Shown piece by piece: positions 17,895-26,581 of a stretch of 64,000 nucleotides of DNA. Origin of the DNA: Maricurvus nonylphenolicus (GTDB taxonomy: Bacteria > Pseudomonadota > Gammaproteobacteria > Pseudomonadales > Cellvibrionaceae); contig NZ_AP031498.1 in NCBI RefSeq assembly GCF_042854845.1, positions 682,001 to 746,000 on the forward strand, given 5' to 3'. Below the pieces are notes generated by a model. It was not told the origin of the DNA, did not search any database, and worked only from the letters and a program-made list of their open reading frames with translations. The position numbers and the translations under genes were made by a program. The first letter of the stretch is position 1. Each line of letters begins with the position of its first letter.

Positions 17895-17916
17895 GCTTTG
17901 GGGCTGACGTTATCAT
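17889..17916 (+). promoter_or_regulatory. Sigma-70 promoter of the biotin operon
   Basis: TTGACA (17889-17894), 16-base spacer, TATCAT (17911-17916). It lies about 135 bases before the bioB start and overlaps the BirA operator. Confidence 0.65.
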
Positions 17917-18051
17917 TAGCACAACAATAGAATTAAACGCCGCAACCTTAACTCTGCCTGCTTCCTATACCCTGAGCAATCAGTCAAAAGCAGTAACTTT
18001 TAACTGCCTGGCAGCCGTTTGCGGTCAAATTTGATGACTGAGGTTTTGATC

Positions 18052-19098
18052 ATGTCCACACCTGTTCGCCACGACTGGACCCGCGCTGAAGTAGACGCAC
18101 TGTTTAACCTGCCATTTAGCGATCTGATGTTCCAGGCGCAAACAGTTCACCGTGCCAACTTTGATCCCAACGAAGTTCAGGTAAGCACTCTGTGTTCGAT
18201 CAAAACCGGTGCCTGCCCGGAAGATTGTAAGTACTGCCCACAGAGTGCGCGCTACGATACCGGTCTGGAAAAAGAAAAACTGATGAAAGTAGAAGCGGTG
18301 ATTGAAGAAGCCAAGGCGGCAAAAGCCGGCGGCGCGACACGCTTCTGCATGGGCGCTGCCTGGCGCTCACCGAAGAAAAAAGATATGCCTTACGTTACCT
18401 CCATGGTTAAAGGCGTTAAAGAGCTGGGTCTGGAAACCTGTATGACCCTGGGCATGGTTAGCGAAGATCAGGCGCAGGAACTGTCCGATGCCGGTCTGGA
18501 TTACTACAACCACAACCTGGATACCTCGCCGGAATTCTACGGTGACATTATTACCACCCGTACCTATCAGGATCGTCTCGATACCCTGGGCAATGTTCGC
18601 GCCGCGGGCATGAAAGTGTGTTCTGGCGGTATTGTGGGTATGGGTGAAGGTCAAAAAGATCGTGTTGGTCTGCTGCATCAATTGGCCACCATGCAACAAC
18701 ATCCAGAATCTGTGCCGGTAAATATGCTGGTACGTGTTGAAGGCACGCCACTGGCACAGGAAGAAGATCTGGATCCATTCGATTTTATTCGCACCATTGC
18801 GGTTGCGCGCATTATTATGCCGAAATCCCATGTGCGTCTGTCTGCCGGTCGTGAAGAAATGAACGACCAGCTGCAGTCTCTGGCCTTCCTGGCTGGCGCC
18901 AACTCCATTTTCTACGGCGAGAAACTGCTGACCACCGCTAACCCGAAAAAGAACAAAGACATGATGTTGTTCGACCGTTTGGGTATTAATCCTGAGAAGT
19001 ATGAAACCGAACAGGATGAAGAAGAGCAGGAGCAAGCGGTGATGGCTTCCATTGAAGAAGCCAAGAACGATCAGTTCTTCTACAACGCTGCCAAGTAA
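18052..19098 (+). CDS. bioB: Biotin synthase
   Basis: BioB is a radical SAM enzyme that inserts sulfur into dethiobiotin, the last step of biotin synthesis. The sequence has CPEDCKYC (CxxxCxxC, binding the [4Fe-4S] cluster), the glycine-rich GGIVGMGE, and the [2Fe-2S] ligand region including RLSAGREEM. ATG 18052 is chosen because GAGG lies eight bases upstream; a TTG start at 18019 would add 11 residues. This gives 348 residues, the family size. It opens the bioB-F-HC-D operon. Confidence 0.97.
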   Translation: MSTPVRHDWTRAEVDALFNLPFSDLMFQAQTVHRANFDPNEVQVSTLCSIKTGACPEDCKYCPQSARYDTGLEKEKLMKVEAVIEEAKAAKAGGATRFCMGAAWRSPKKKDMPYVTSMVKGVKELGLETCMTLGMVSEDQAQELSDAGLDYYNHNLDTSPEFYGDIITTRTYQDRLDTLGNVRAAGMKVCSGGIVGMGEGQKDRVGLLHQLATMQQHPESVPVNMLVRVEGTPLAQEEDLDPFDFIRTIAVARIIMPKSHVRLSAGREEMNDQLQSLAFLAGANSIFYGEKLLTTANPKKNKDMMLFDRLGINPEKYETEQDEEEQEQAVMASIEEAKNDQFFYNAAK

Positions 19099-19140
19099 AC
19101 AGTGCCTACAGCGTTTTTTAACAAACAGTGAACATCTGCT

Positions 19141-20322
19141 GTGGATATTGACCAGCAGTTAGCACCGGCCTTGACTGCGCGCAAGCGCGAACATCTTTAC
19201 CGTTCCCGTCGTGTACTGGCTTCTGCCCAGGGCACGCGGGTGCAGGTAGATGGCAAAACGTTTACCGGTTTTAGCTCTAACGATTACCTCGGATTGGCCA
19301 ATCACCCAAAAGTGATTGAGGCCATGCAAGCGGCTGCCTCGCAATATGGTGTGGGTAGCGGTGCTTCGCATTTGGTCAATGGCCACAGTGTCGTGCACCA
19401 TGCGCTGGAAGAAGAGTTAGCGGCGTTTACCGGCCGTCCCCGTGCGTTATTATTTTCCACCGGTTATATGGCCAACATTGGCACCGTCAATGCGTTGATC
19501 GGCAAAGGCGATGCAGTGTTTGAAGATAAACTCAATCACGCCTCCCTGTTGGATGCGGGCCTGTTAAGTGGTGCGCGCTTTCAGCGTTTTTTGCATAACG
19601 ATGTAAAAAGCCTGGAACAGCGAGTACAAGCCAGTGATGCCAATCGCAAACTGATTGTGGTTGATGGTGTCTTCAGTATGGATGGTGATGTTGCTCGTTT
19701 GCCGGAGATGGTAGATATCGCCGAGCGCCACAATGCCTGGCTAATGATTGATGATGCCCACGGCTTTGGCTGCCTGGGTAAAAACGGTGGCGGTTGTGCC
19801 GAGCACTTTGGTTTGTCGGAGGATAAGCTCCCCATCTTGATGGGCACTCTGGGTAAAGCCTTCGGCACCTTTGGCGCTTTTGTCGCGGGTAGTGAAGTAT
19901 TAATTGAAACCCTGATTCAGGAAGCCCGCAGTTATATCTATACCACCGCCATGCCACCTGCTGTGGCTGCTGCAACGCGCGCCAGTTTAAAACTGTTGCA
20001 AGAGGAGCATTGGCGCCGAGACAATCTGGTGCAGCGTATTAAACAGTTTCGTGCGGGCGCTGAAAATTTAGGGCTGCAATTAATGCCCTCGCCAACACCG
20101 ATTCAACCGGTGGTATTGGGTGATGAAGCTCGTACTATGGCCGTCGCTGCCCACTTGGAAAAAAATGGTTTTTTGGTTGGCGCTATTCGCCCGCCAACCG
20201 TGCCTCGTGGTAGTGCCCGTTTGCGCATTACCTTTAGCGCCAATCATACCGAGAGGCAGGTTGAAGATTTATTGTCTGCATTGGGTGATGCAGTACAGGC
20301 CAACCGTGGAGACTCTGAATAA
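19141..20322 (+). CDS. bioF: 8-amino-7-oxononanoate synthase
   Basis: BioF condenses pimeloyl-ACP (or -CoA) with alanine using pyridoxal phosphate. The 393-residue protein shows FSSNDYLGLANHP, GSGASHLVNG, the PLP-binding DDAHGFG and the Schiff-base lysine in LMGTLGKAFGTFGAF. It starts with GTG and has only a weak ribosome site. Its TAA stop overlaps the next ATG by one base. Confidence 0.97.
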   Translation: MDIDQQLAPALTARKREHLYRSRRVLASAQGTRVQVDGKTFTGFSSNDYLGLANHPKVIEAMQAAASQYGVGSGASHLVNGHSVVHHALEEELAAFTGRPRALLFSTGYMANIGTVNALIGKGDAVFEDKLNHASLLDAGLLSGARFQRFLHNDVKSLEQRVQASDANRKLIVVDGVFSMDGDVARLPEMVDIAERHNAWLMIDDAHGFGCLGKNGGGCAEHFGLSEDKLPILMGTLGKAFGTFGAFVAGSEVLIETLIQEARSYIYTTAMPPAVAAATRASLKLLQEEHWRRDNLVQRIKQFRAGAENLGLQLMPSPTPIQPVVLGDEARTMAVAAHLEKNGFLVGAIRPPTVPRGSARLRITFSANHTERQVEDLLSALGDAVQANRGDSE

Positions 20323-21893
20323 TGGTTGTCTCTAATCCTGCGTTGCCCCCCTTATCGGTTCGCACACTACCTGCTACTGGTGAAACGCTGTTAGCCGAGC
20401 CATTGGTGTTATTACACGGCTGGGGCAGTGACAGCCGCAGTTGGTTACCGGTGCTGGCACCGCTGAATGAGTTTTGTCATTTAGTACTGGTGGATTTGCC
20501 GGGCTTTGCTGACAGTGAATTCTGCGCGATAGATCAATGGCTGCAGCAGTTAATGGAGCAGTTACCGCCACGCGCCGCTTATATGGGCTGGTCACTGGGT
20601 GGTATGTTGGCAACCCGGTTAGCCGCGCAGCATCCCGAGCGAGTCACGCGGTTAATTACCCTGGCAAGCAATCTGCGTTTTGTTGCCGATAAGTCCTGGC
20701 CTGAGGCTATGGAAGCCGAAACGTTTACGGCGTTTTGTGATGGTTTCGGCAAGGCGCCTGAGGTCACGCTAAAACGTTTCTGCGGCTTAATGGCCAAGGG
20801 TGATAGTGATGAAAAGGCACAGATAAAAGCCTTACGCCAAGCAGCAGCAGAATCTTTTGCCGATAAGCAGGCTGAACACTGGTTGCAGGCGTTGCAGTTA
20901 TTGGGGCAGTTTGATAATCGTAAGACAGACTTGGATGTGCCCGGGTTACATATCTTTGGTGATAATGACAGTCTGGTTCCCGCATCTGCTGCCGAGGCTG
21001 TCAGCGCTTTACCCAAACAGCAGGTACAAATTTTTCAGCAATGTGGTCATGCACCGCATTGGTCACAACCGCAGCGTGTTGTCGATGCGGTAAAAGCATT
21101 TTTCCAGCGCGCCCAATACGATGTGGAAAAACGCAAAGTCGCACAATCCTTTAGTCGCGCAGCGGAAACCTATGACAGTGTCGCTGATCTGCAGCGCCAA
21201 GTGGGTAATAACTTATTAACCCGACTGCCAGAAATAGAATCAGCAGAAACTCTGTTAGATGTTGGTGCCGGTACCGGTTATTTTACCGGGCCTCTCAGTC
21301 AGCGCTGCCAGGTGGTGGGGCTGGATATAGCCGAAGGCATGCTGCGATTTGCCCGTGAGAATCACAGTAATGTGCAACACTGGATGTGTGCTGATGCGGA
21401 GTATCTGCCGCTCGCAGATAGTAGCGTGCAACATATTTTTTCAAGTTTGGCGATTCAGTGGTGCAGTCAGTTACCGCAGTTGTTTGGCGAGTTGCATCGT
21501 GTGTTGTCACCCGGTGGTCAATTACGTATCGCAACCCTGGGGCCGCAAACGCTGTATGAGTTACGTGATGCCTGGAAAGCGGTGGACCACTATGCCCATG
21601 TAAACCACTTTGAAGCTGCAGAAAAATTGCAGGCAGCGATGGTGGGTGCAGGTTTTGAAAACGTTTCTATTGAAACGGAGACCATTACCTTAAGTTTTGC
21701 CGAACTGAAGCAATTAACTCATGAGTTAAAAGCCTTGGGTGCGCACAATATGAATAGTGGGCAGAGTGGCGGTTTAACCGGGCGGGCGCGGTTAAAAGCA
21801 TTTAAAACAGCATACGAGTCATTCCGACGTGATGATGGCAGTCTTCCTGCGACTTATGAAGTGTATTACCTTTCTGCCAGCCGTAGTGCATAG
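20322..21893 (+). CDS. bioC: BioH-BioC fusion: pimeloyl-ACP methyl ester esterase plus malonyl-ACP O-methyltransferase
   Basis: The 523-residue protein joins an alpha/beta hydrolase (about 1-262) to a SAM methyltransferase (about 270-523). The BioH half has HGWGSDSRSW (oxyanion), the nucleophile elbow GWSLGG, Asp in GDNDSLVP and His in CGHAPHWS. The BioC half has VAQSFSRAAETYD, the SAM motif LLDVGAGTGYFT and ATLGPQTLYELRDAW. BioC methylates malonyl-ACP to start pimelate synthesis and BioH removes the methyl group at the end, so one chain holds the first and last steps. The same fusion is known in some marine gammaproteobacteria. The start is coupled to bioF (TAATG). Confidence 0.95.
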   Translation: MVVSNPALPPLSVRTLPATGETLLAEPLVLLHGWGSDSRSWLPVLAPLNEFCHLVLVDLPGFADSEFCAIDQWLQQLMEQLPPRAAYMGWSLGGMLATRLAAQHPERVTRLITLASNLRFVADKSWPEAMEAETFTAFCDGFGKAPEVTLKRFCGLMAKGDSDEKAQIKALRQAAAESFADKQAEHWLQALQLLGQFDNRKTDLDVPGLHIFGDNDSLVPASAAEAVSALPKQQVQIFQQCGHAPHWSQPQRVVDAVKAFFQRAQYDVEKRKVAQSFSRAAETYDSVADLQRQVGNNLLTRLPEIESAETLLDVGAGTGYFTGPLSQRCQVVGLDIAEGMLRFARENHSNVQHWMCADAEYLPLADSSVQHIFSSLAIQWCSQLPQLFGELHRVLSPGGQLRIATLGPQTLYELRDAWKAVDHYAHVNHFEAAEKLQAAMVGAGFENVSIETETITLSFAELKQLTHELKALGAHNMNSGQSGGLTGRARLKAFKTAYESFRRDDGSLPATYEVYYLSASRSA

Positions 21894-21902
21894 CCCATTT
21901 AT

Positions 21903-21985
21903 GTCATTCCCGCGCAGGCGGGAATCCAGTGTCTTCAGCGTGACTAGGTAAAAGGACACTGGATACCTGCCTTCGCAGGTATGAC
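21903..21985. repeat. Paired palindromic extragenic repeat, copy 2 (BIME-like)
   Basis: Two inverted units (GTCATTCCCGCGCAGGCGGG... and its mirror ending CGCAGGTATGAC) flank a 21-base centre; CCAGTGTC and GACACTGG form the inner ends. The layout matches 3890-3970. It interrupts the biotin operon between bioHC and bioD. Confidence 0.75.
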
Positions 21986-22027
21986 TCTGTAGTTTAGAGA
22001 GAACCGAAACGTTAAAACGGAGTTCTA

Positions 22028-22720
22028 ATGGCCAAAAAAAAATTCTTCATCTCCGGCACCGACACCGACGTAGGTAAAACCCTAATTGGTGCAGGCATTT
22101 TGGAAGCCGCCAACCGTAAAGGCCTACGCACAGTCGCCATGAAACCCATCGCCGCCGGCTGCGAGCAAACCGAACAGGGTCTGCGTAATGAAGATGCACT
22201 AACGCTGATCGACGCCATGAGCCTGGAATTACCCTACAGCCAGGTTAACCCTATCGCCTTTGAGCCACCCATCGCACCGCATATTGCTGCCATGCGTGAA
22301 AATAAAACACTGTCAGTATCTCGTCTGACCGGTTTTTGTAACGGCATCCTCATGCAATCCAGCGACTTTGTGGTAATTGAAGGCGCAGGTGGTTGGCGAG
22401 TGCCCTTAAATCCACGCGAAACCCTGGCAGATTTGGCCATCGAACTAAACCTGCCCGTTGTCATGGTAGTAGGTATGCGCCTGGGTTGTATTAACCATGC
22501 GATCTTAACGGCAGAGGCCATTGAGCGTGATGGTTTAAAGGTGGCGGGCTGGGTGGCTAACCGAGTAGATCCGGAAATGAGCTGCTACGAAGAAAACCTG
22601 ATGACGTTAAAAACATTGATTCAGGCGCCTCTGTTAGGCGAAGTGCCTTTCCTGGAAAATGCCAATAAAGACGCTGTAGCGGATTGTTTGGATATTGATC
22701 CCTTGCTATCTGACGATTAG
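22028..22720 (+). CDS. bioD: ATP-dependent dethiobiotin synthetase
   Basis: BioD closes the ureido ring of biotin from diaminopelargonic acid, CO2 and ATP. The 230-residue protein opens with FFISGTDTDVGKTLIGAG, the P-loop of the family, and contains MKPIAAGC, VVIEGAGGWRVPLNP and GWVANRVDPEM. It is the last biotin gene here; bioA is not in the window. Confidence 0.97.
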   Translation: MAKKKFFISGTDTDVGKTLIGAGILEAANRKGLRTVAMKPIAAGCEQTEQGLRNEDALTLIDAMSLELPYSQVNPIAFEPPIAPHIAAMRENKTLSVSRLTGFCNGILMQSSDFVVIEGAGGWRVPLNPRETLADLAIELNLPVVMVVGMRLGCINHAILTAEAIERDGLKVAGWVANRVDPEMSCYEENLMTLKTLIQAPLLGEVPFLENANKDAVADCLDIDPLLSDD

Positions 22721-22751
22721 ATTTTAATAAGCAACCACCCTTGGATAATTT

Positions 22752-23090
22752 ATGTCTGTTTCTTCGCTTGATAATAATAAAAAGCTAAGCGTGATATTTA
22801 GAGTCGAGCCCGGATCTCTGGGGCCTGACGGTATGGACCATGTAGAAGCCTATTGTGCTATGGCGCAGCAGGAGTTGGGTTCTCGTTTGGAGCACTTTGT
22901 GCGCTGGCAGTTTGTTCCCCGTTACGATAAAAGCAAACCTGAAATCGAATATGGGGTAGGCAACAAGAGAATCACTGAGGCTCAGGCAGAAAAGTACCTG
23001 TCACTGTTTAAGCAGGATAAGGAAGATTTCGAAACGGATTTGGTTGTGGGTGTTTCGCGACTGATTAACGTCTTCTTTGGCCGTGCCTGA
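22752..23090 (+). CDS. Hypothetical protein after bioD
   Basis: A 112-residue soluble, mixed-charge protein without signal peptide or membrane segment. I do not recognise the family. It starts MSVSSLDNNKKLSVIFRVEP 31 bases after bioD on the same strand and ends before a clear terminator, so it probably shares the biotin transcript. Codon use looks like the neighbours. Nothing shows a role in biotin metabolism beyond position. Confidence 0.65.
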   Translation: MSVSSLDNNKKLSVIFRVEPGSLGPDGMDHVEAYCAMAQQELGSRLEHFVRWQFVPRYDKSKPEIEYGVGNKRITEAQAEKYLSLFKQDKEDFETDLVVGVSRLINVFFGRA

Positions 23091-23160
23091 TCTTGTTGAC
23101 CTGATTTACGCTGGGCTCCACTAGGTTAGACTTTTTCTTACAGTCTCTATTCTTTACCCA

Positions 23161-23193
23161 AAAACAGAGGGATTCTCATGTCCCTCTGTTTTT
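23161..23193 (+). terminator. Rho-independent terminator
   Basis: AACAGAGGGA and TCCCTCTGTT form a 10-bp stem with an 8-base loop, followed by a T-run. It ends the biotin operon and its trailing gene. Confidence 0.9.
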
Positions 23194-23259
23194 GTTAGTA
23201 TAAAAATATGGGTCGAATGTCCTATATTGGATCCGTTGCGTTTGTTGGGGGGGAGATCA

Positions 23260-24099
23260 ATGAAATTGACTGCTATTGAGGGCAATACTCAAAAGTTAGA
23301 TGGTGGCGCCATGTTTGGTAATGCGCCCAAGGCGCTGTGGTCCCGCTGGATTGAGCCGGATGAACTCAATCGTATTCCGCTGGCGTGCCGAGCACTACTT
23401 ATTCAGAGCGATGGTGAGAATATCCTTTTGGAGGCAGGCGTTGGCGCCTTCTTTGAACCCGAGCTGCGCAAACGTTACGGCATTACAGAAGCCAGCCACT
23501 GTTTATTGGATAACCTGGCTCAGGTTGGCTTGCAGCATGCCGACATAGACCGGGTTATTTTGTCTCATCTGCACTTTGATCATGCTGGTGGCTTGTTGTC
23601 GCAATGGCAGGAGGGGGAGGAGCCAAGCCTGCTGTTTCCGAATGCTGAGTTTATTGTGTCTTCCACAAACTGGGAGCGAGCCAGAAATCCGCATGCGCGT
23701 GATAGGGCATCCTTTATCAAGACACTGAATCAACAGTTGGCTGATTCAGGTAGATTACGAGTGATTGAGGATGAAGCAACAACGCTGCTAAACGGCAAGT
23801 TGCGTTTTCATTTTTCAGATGGACACACGCCGGGTTTGATGTTGACTGAAATTACCACACCTGACGGTCCCCTTGTTTTTAGTGCTGACTTAATTCCGGC
23901 AGCCCCCTGGGTGCATACCGCTATTGGTATGGGATACGATCGCTTCCCCGAGTTGCTGATTAATGAGAAAACCACATTGCTCCGGGACTTGGTCGCCCGC
24001 AATGGACGACTCTTTCTAACCCACGATGCCAGCCATCCCTGTGTCAGGGTTACGGCAGATGAGAAGCAGCGCTACAGCGGTGTGCCCTGCGAGTTGTAG
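23260..24099 (+). CDS. Metallo-beta-lactamase-fold hydrolase
   Basis: This MBL-fold protein has the metal motif HLHFDHAGG near residue 102 and further ligand positions in FSDGHTPGLM, FSADLIPA and FLTHDASHP. Members hydrolyse thioesters, lactones or phosphoesters; the substrate is unknown here. ATG 23260 is chosen for the GGGAG seven bases upstream, giving 279 residues; a TTG start 33 bases earlier lacks such a site. It is convergent with the tetR gene. Confidence 0.88.
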   Translation: MKLTAIEGNTQKLDGGAMFGNAPKALWSRWIEPDELNRIPLACRALLIQSDGENILLEAGVGAFFEPELRKRYGITEASHCLLDNLAQVGLQHADIDRVILSHLHFDHAGGLLSQWQEGEEPSLLFPNAEFIVSSTNWERARNPHARDRASFIKTLNQQLADSGRLRVIEDEATTLLNGKLRFHFSDGHTPGLMLTEITTPDGPLVFSADLIPAAPWVHTAIGMGYDRFPELLINEKTTLLRDLVARNGRLFLTHDASHPCVRVTADEKQRYSGVPCEL

Positions 24100-24108
24100 T
24101 TAGGGCAC

Positions 24109-24765
24109 CTAGTTTTTTAATCCTTTAATTTCTTCACTGGTAATATTTTTTACCAGATGCAGAAAGCTCTTCTTGGCAATATTCTTGATTCCGGGGGTTT
24201 TCTTTTCCCAGGGTTTACCGTTGCCAATAAATGGGGTCAGACCTTCCATCGAGGCAGAGATAAACAGGGCGACTTGCTCGCGTTCATTTTTTGTCAGCGT
24301 GGGATTCAGCTTTTCTATTAGGTCATTCAAGTCCAGGCGTGCTTTGTGGTAAAGCTCATGCATACGCTCTGCGGCGACTTCATCATGGTTGGCCATGGCC
24401 CAGAGTTCCGGGAAGAAGTAAGTGGTTTCGCGGGTATTAAGGTCATCAATAATAAAGCTTATAACCGCAAGAAACTGGTCTTCAAGTGATGTGCCCGCTT
24501 GGCTACGTGCGGTTTCGAACGCTTCAAGATAACCGCTAATAACATGATCTAGTAAATCGGCGAGCAAATCTTTCTTGCTGGGGTAGTAGTAGTGCAGGTT
24601 GCCAATGGTGATGCCTACAGCCGTAGCGATCTTACGCATGCTTAGACCGCTGTAGCCATTGTCTATCAGGATATCCCTGGCGGCTTCGAGTATCTGCCCA
24701 ATTCTCTCCTGGCCTTTATTGTAGGTGCCGGTACCAGGCCGGTTCTGCAGATTGATAGAGCGCAT
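24109..24765 (-). CDS. TetR-family regulator of the amine dehydrogenase locus
   Basis: The 218-residue protein has an N-terminal TetR helix-turn-helix (about 20-68: ILEAARDILIDNGYSGLSMR, then AVGITIGNLHYYYPSKKDL) and an all-helical ligand domain. It is divergent from the aldehyde dehydrogenase/qhp genes. An operator-like motif lies 54 bases before its own start and four more stand before the aldehyde dehydrogenase and TonB receptor genes, so it is the natural candidate to bind them. In Paracoccus the qhp operon is controlled by an AraC protein instead. The ligand (amine, aldehyde or acyl-CoA) is unknown. Confidence 0.88.
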   Translation of the reverse strand: MRSINLQNRPGTGTYNKGQERIGQILEAARDILIDNGYSGLSMRKIATAVGITIGNLHYYYPSKKDLLADLLDHVISGYLEAFETARSQAGTSLEDQFLAVISFIIDDLNTRETTYFFPELWAMANHDEVAAERMHELYHKARLDLNDLIEKLNPTLTKNEREQVALFISASMEGLTPFIGNGKPWEKKTPGIKNIAKKSFLHLVKNITSEEIKGLKN

Positions 24766-24818
24766 GGGTGAATCTTCCTTCTATAGCGTGGCGAAATACC
24801 AATTGGGATTTTCCTCAA

Positions 24819-24840
24819 TTTAGGACGACTGGTCAAATTT
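24819..24840. promoter_or_regulatory. Operator-like motif, site a (tetR side)
   Basis: TTTAGGACGACTGGTCAAAT belongs to a five-member set with consensus TTAGGACG-NN-TGATCTA. It lies 54 bases upstream of the tetR start, suited to autoregulation, and is the most diverged member. Confidence 0.65.
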
Positions 24841-24911
24841 TATAGCGAAATTGCATAACGGCAAATTTCTAGATAGCAAAATTTTCTTGCTTAAGAAGCA
24901 TTTAATTACAA

Positions 24912-24933
24912 TTTAGGACGCCTGATCTATTTT
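24912..24933. promoter_or_regulatory. Operator-like motif, site b
   Basis: TTTAGGACGCCTGATCTATT (first 20 bases) is the best match to the set consensus. Its CTGATC could serve as a -35 region for the aldehyde dehydrogenase gene. It is 52 bp centre-to-centre from site c. Confidence 0.75.
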
Positions 24934-24963
24934 ATTTTTTGTTTTAGTTTGTTACGATTTTTC

Positions 24964-24985
24964 AAAATAGATCGTGCGTCCTAAA
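24964..24985. promoter_or_regulatory. Operator-like motif, site c (inverted)
   Basis: AAAATAGATCGTGCGTCCTA is site b in reverse complement with two changes. It ends about 70 bases before the aldehyde dehydrogenase start. Confidence 0.75.
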
Positions 24986-25054
24986 AATAACGCAAAGCAG
25001 GTATGCGATTAATAAGCGGTTGCACCCGCAGATCCAAACGAGGAGAGACTTATC

Positions 25055-26437
25055 ATGACAGTAGAAAACCATCTGTTGCAGGAAATTGACGAACTTTATT
25101 CAACGGCTGAAAACGCGGCCAAATTGTTCAGTCAGTTTGATGTGACTCAAACACAGAAAATAGTCGATGCTGTCGTAGAAGCGGCTGCAGAAAAGGCTGA
25201 GTTCTATGCCGATTGGGCGGTTCGTGAAACCGGTTATGGTAATGTTCAGGATAAAATTGCGAAAAATTTGGCAACGTCTGTTGGCCTGCGTGATACCTAT
25301 GATATATCCGAGTTTGTTGAATCAAAGATCGACTTCGAAAAGAAGGTAATCGCCATTCCCAAGCCTGCTGGCGTGGTATTGGCACCAATGCCCTGTACCA
25401 ATCCAATCATGACCGTAAATTTTAAAGTGATCGCCAATCTGGTTGCGCGCAATTCAGTTATCTTGTGCCCGCATCCGGCGGCTAAAGAATGCTGTAACCA
25501 TGCTGCGCATTTTTTGGCTGAAGTCGCCGAGAAAGCGGGTGCCCCCAAAGGTTGTGTACAGATTCTGGAAGAGCCCAATATCACACTGGTCAACATGTTG
25601 ATGCAGGATTCCCGTACAGCCTTGATCATGGCAACGGGTGGGCCGGCGCTGGTGCATGCCGCCTATAGTTCCGGCAACCCTGCTGTCGGTGTGGGCGCTG
25701 GTAACGTGGCGGCGTATGTTGATAGCACCGCTGATATTAAAAAAGCCGGAACCGATGTCATTGTCGGGAACAGTTTTGATTATGGATTACCGTGTACCTG
25801 TGAGTCAGTGGTATTGGCTGAGCGTGAAATTGCGGCAGAATTAAAAGATGCAATGATTGCCGGTAATGGTTGGTTTGTTGAGGGCGAAGAGAACCAACTG
25901 TTGCGTGATTTCCTGTTCCCGGGTGGTGTTAACAATCCCGCCGCTTTAGGTAAAAGCCCACAATGGATTGGTGAACAGGTCGGCATTGAAGTCCCTGCTG
26001 AGGCTAAATCCATTGTCATGGAAATCGATCATATCGGTCAGGACGAACCCGTCAGCAAGGAAAAAATGTTCCCGGTCTTGGGCTTTTACGTGATCGAGGG
26101 CGGCGTTGATGCGGCGATCGAAAACGCACAAGCCATGCTGGACATTATGGGTAAGGGCCATTCGGCGGTATTACATACGGCAGATCCCGAAGTGGTGGTG
26201 AAATATACCGCGGCCCTACCTGTGTGCCGTATCTCTATCAATACCGCCGGTATGACGGGCAATGCTGGCCTTTCAACTAACTTGCCTGAAACTGGCGCTG
26301 TAGGCACCGGCTTCTTTGGTGGTAGTTCGACTTCTGAAAATATTGGGCCAAAGAATTTGGTGCAATACACCTATGTTGCCTATGACTCGGATCCGAGTAT
26401 TGAAATGGGCGATATCGAAACAGCAATCGCCGGCTAA
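25055..26437 (+). CDS. CoA-acylating aldehyde dehydrogenase
   Basis: The 460-residue protein belongs to the acylating branch of the aldehyde dehydrogenase superfamily (EutE/SucD/AdhE N-terminal type). It shows MPCTNPIMT, the nucleotide-site glycines in ATGGPALVHAAYSSG and VGVGAGNVAAYVD, and the catalytic cysteine Cys247 in SFDYGLPCTCESVV, aligned with the AdhE segment DNGxICASEQ. It would turn an aldehyde plus CoA and NAD+ into acyl-CoA. It stands directly before qhpA behind the shared operator sites, so it probably consumes the aldehyde made by the amine dehydrogenase. Chain-length preference is not known. Confidence 0.88.
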   Translation: MTVENHLLQEIDELYSTAENAAKLFSQFDVTQTQKIVDAVVEAAAEKAEFYADWAVRETGYGNVQDKIAKNLATSVGLRDTYDISEFVESKIDFEKKVIAIPKPAGVVLAPMPCTNPIMTVNFKVIANLVARNSVILCPHPAAKECCNHAAHFLAEVAEKAGAPKGCVQILEEPNITLVNMLMQDSRTALIMATGGPALVHAAYSSGNPAVGVGAGNVAAYVDSTADIKKAGTDVIVGNSFDYGLPCTCESVVLAEREIAAELKDAMIAGNGWFVEGEENQLLRDFLFPGGVNNPAALGKSPQWIGEQVGIEVPAEAKSIVMEIDHIGQDEPVSKEKMFPVLGFYVIEGGVDAAIENAQAMLDIMGKGHSAVLHTADPEVVVKYTAALPVCRISINTAGMTGNAGLSTNLPETGAVGTGFFGGSSTSENIGPKNLVQYTYVAYDSDPSIEMGDIETAIAG

Positions 26438-26581
26438 CTCCGACGTAGAAACACCAAGTGGCGGATTAGCGACGAGCAATCCGCCAAAACTAAAACGTTA
26501 CCAAGCGATGTGGTGGGCCAGGTTGTGCCTGATTGTTCGGCATATCGCACTATTAAAAAGTTAAAGCGTTGGGAGAGAGAT

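Noticed and set aside
18019..18051. Longer bioB start at TTG 18019
   Set aside because: The ATG at 18052 has a good GAGG site and gives the normal N-terminus; the extra residues match nothing.
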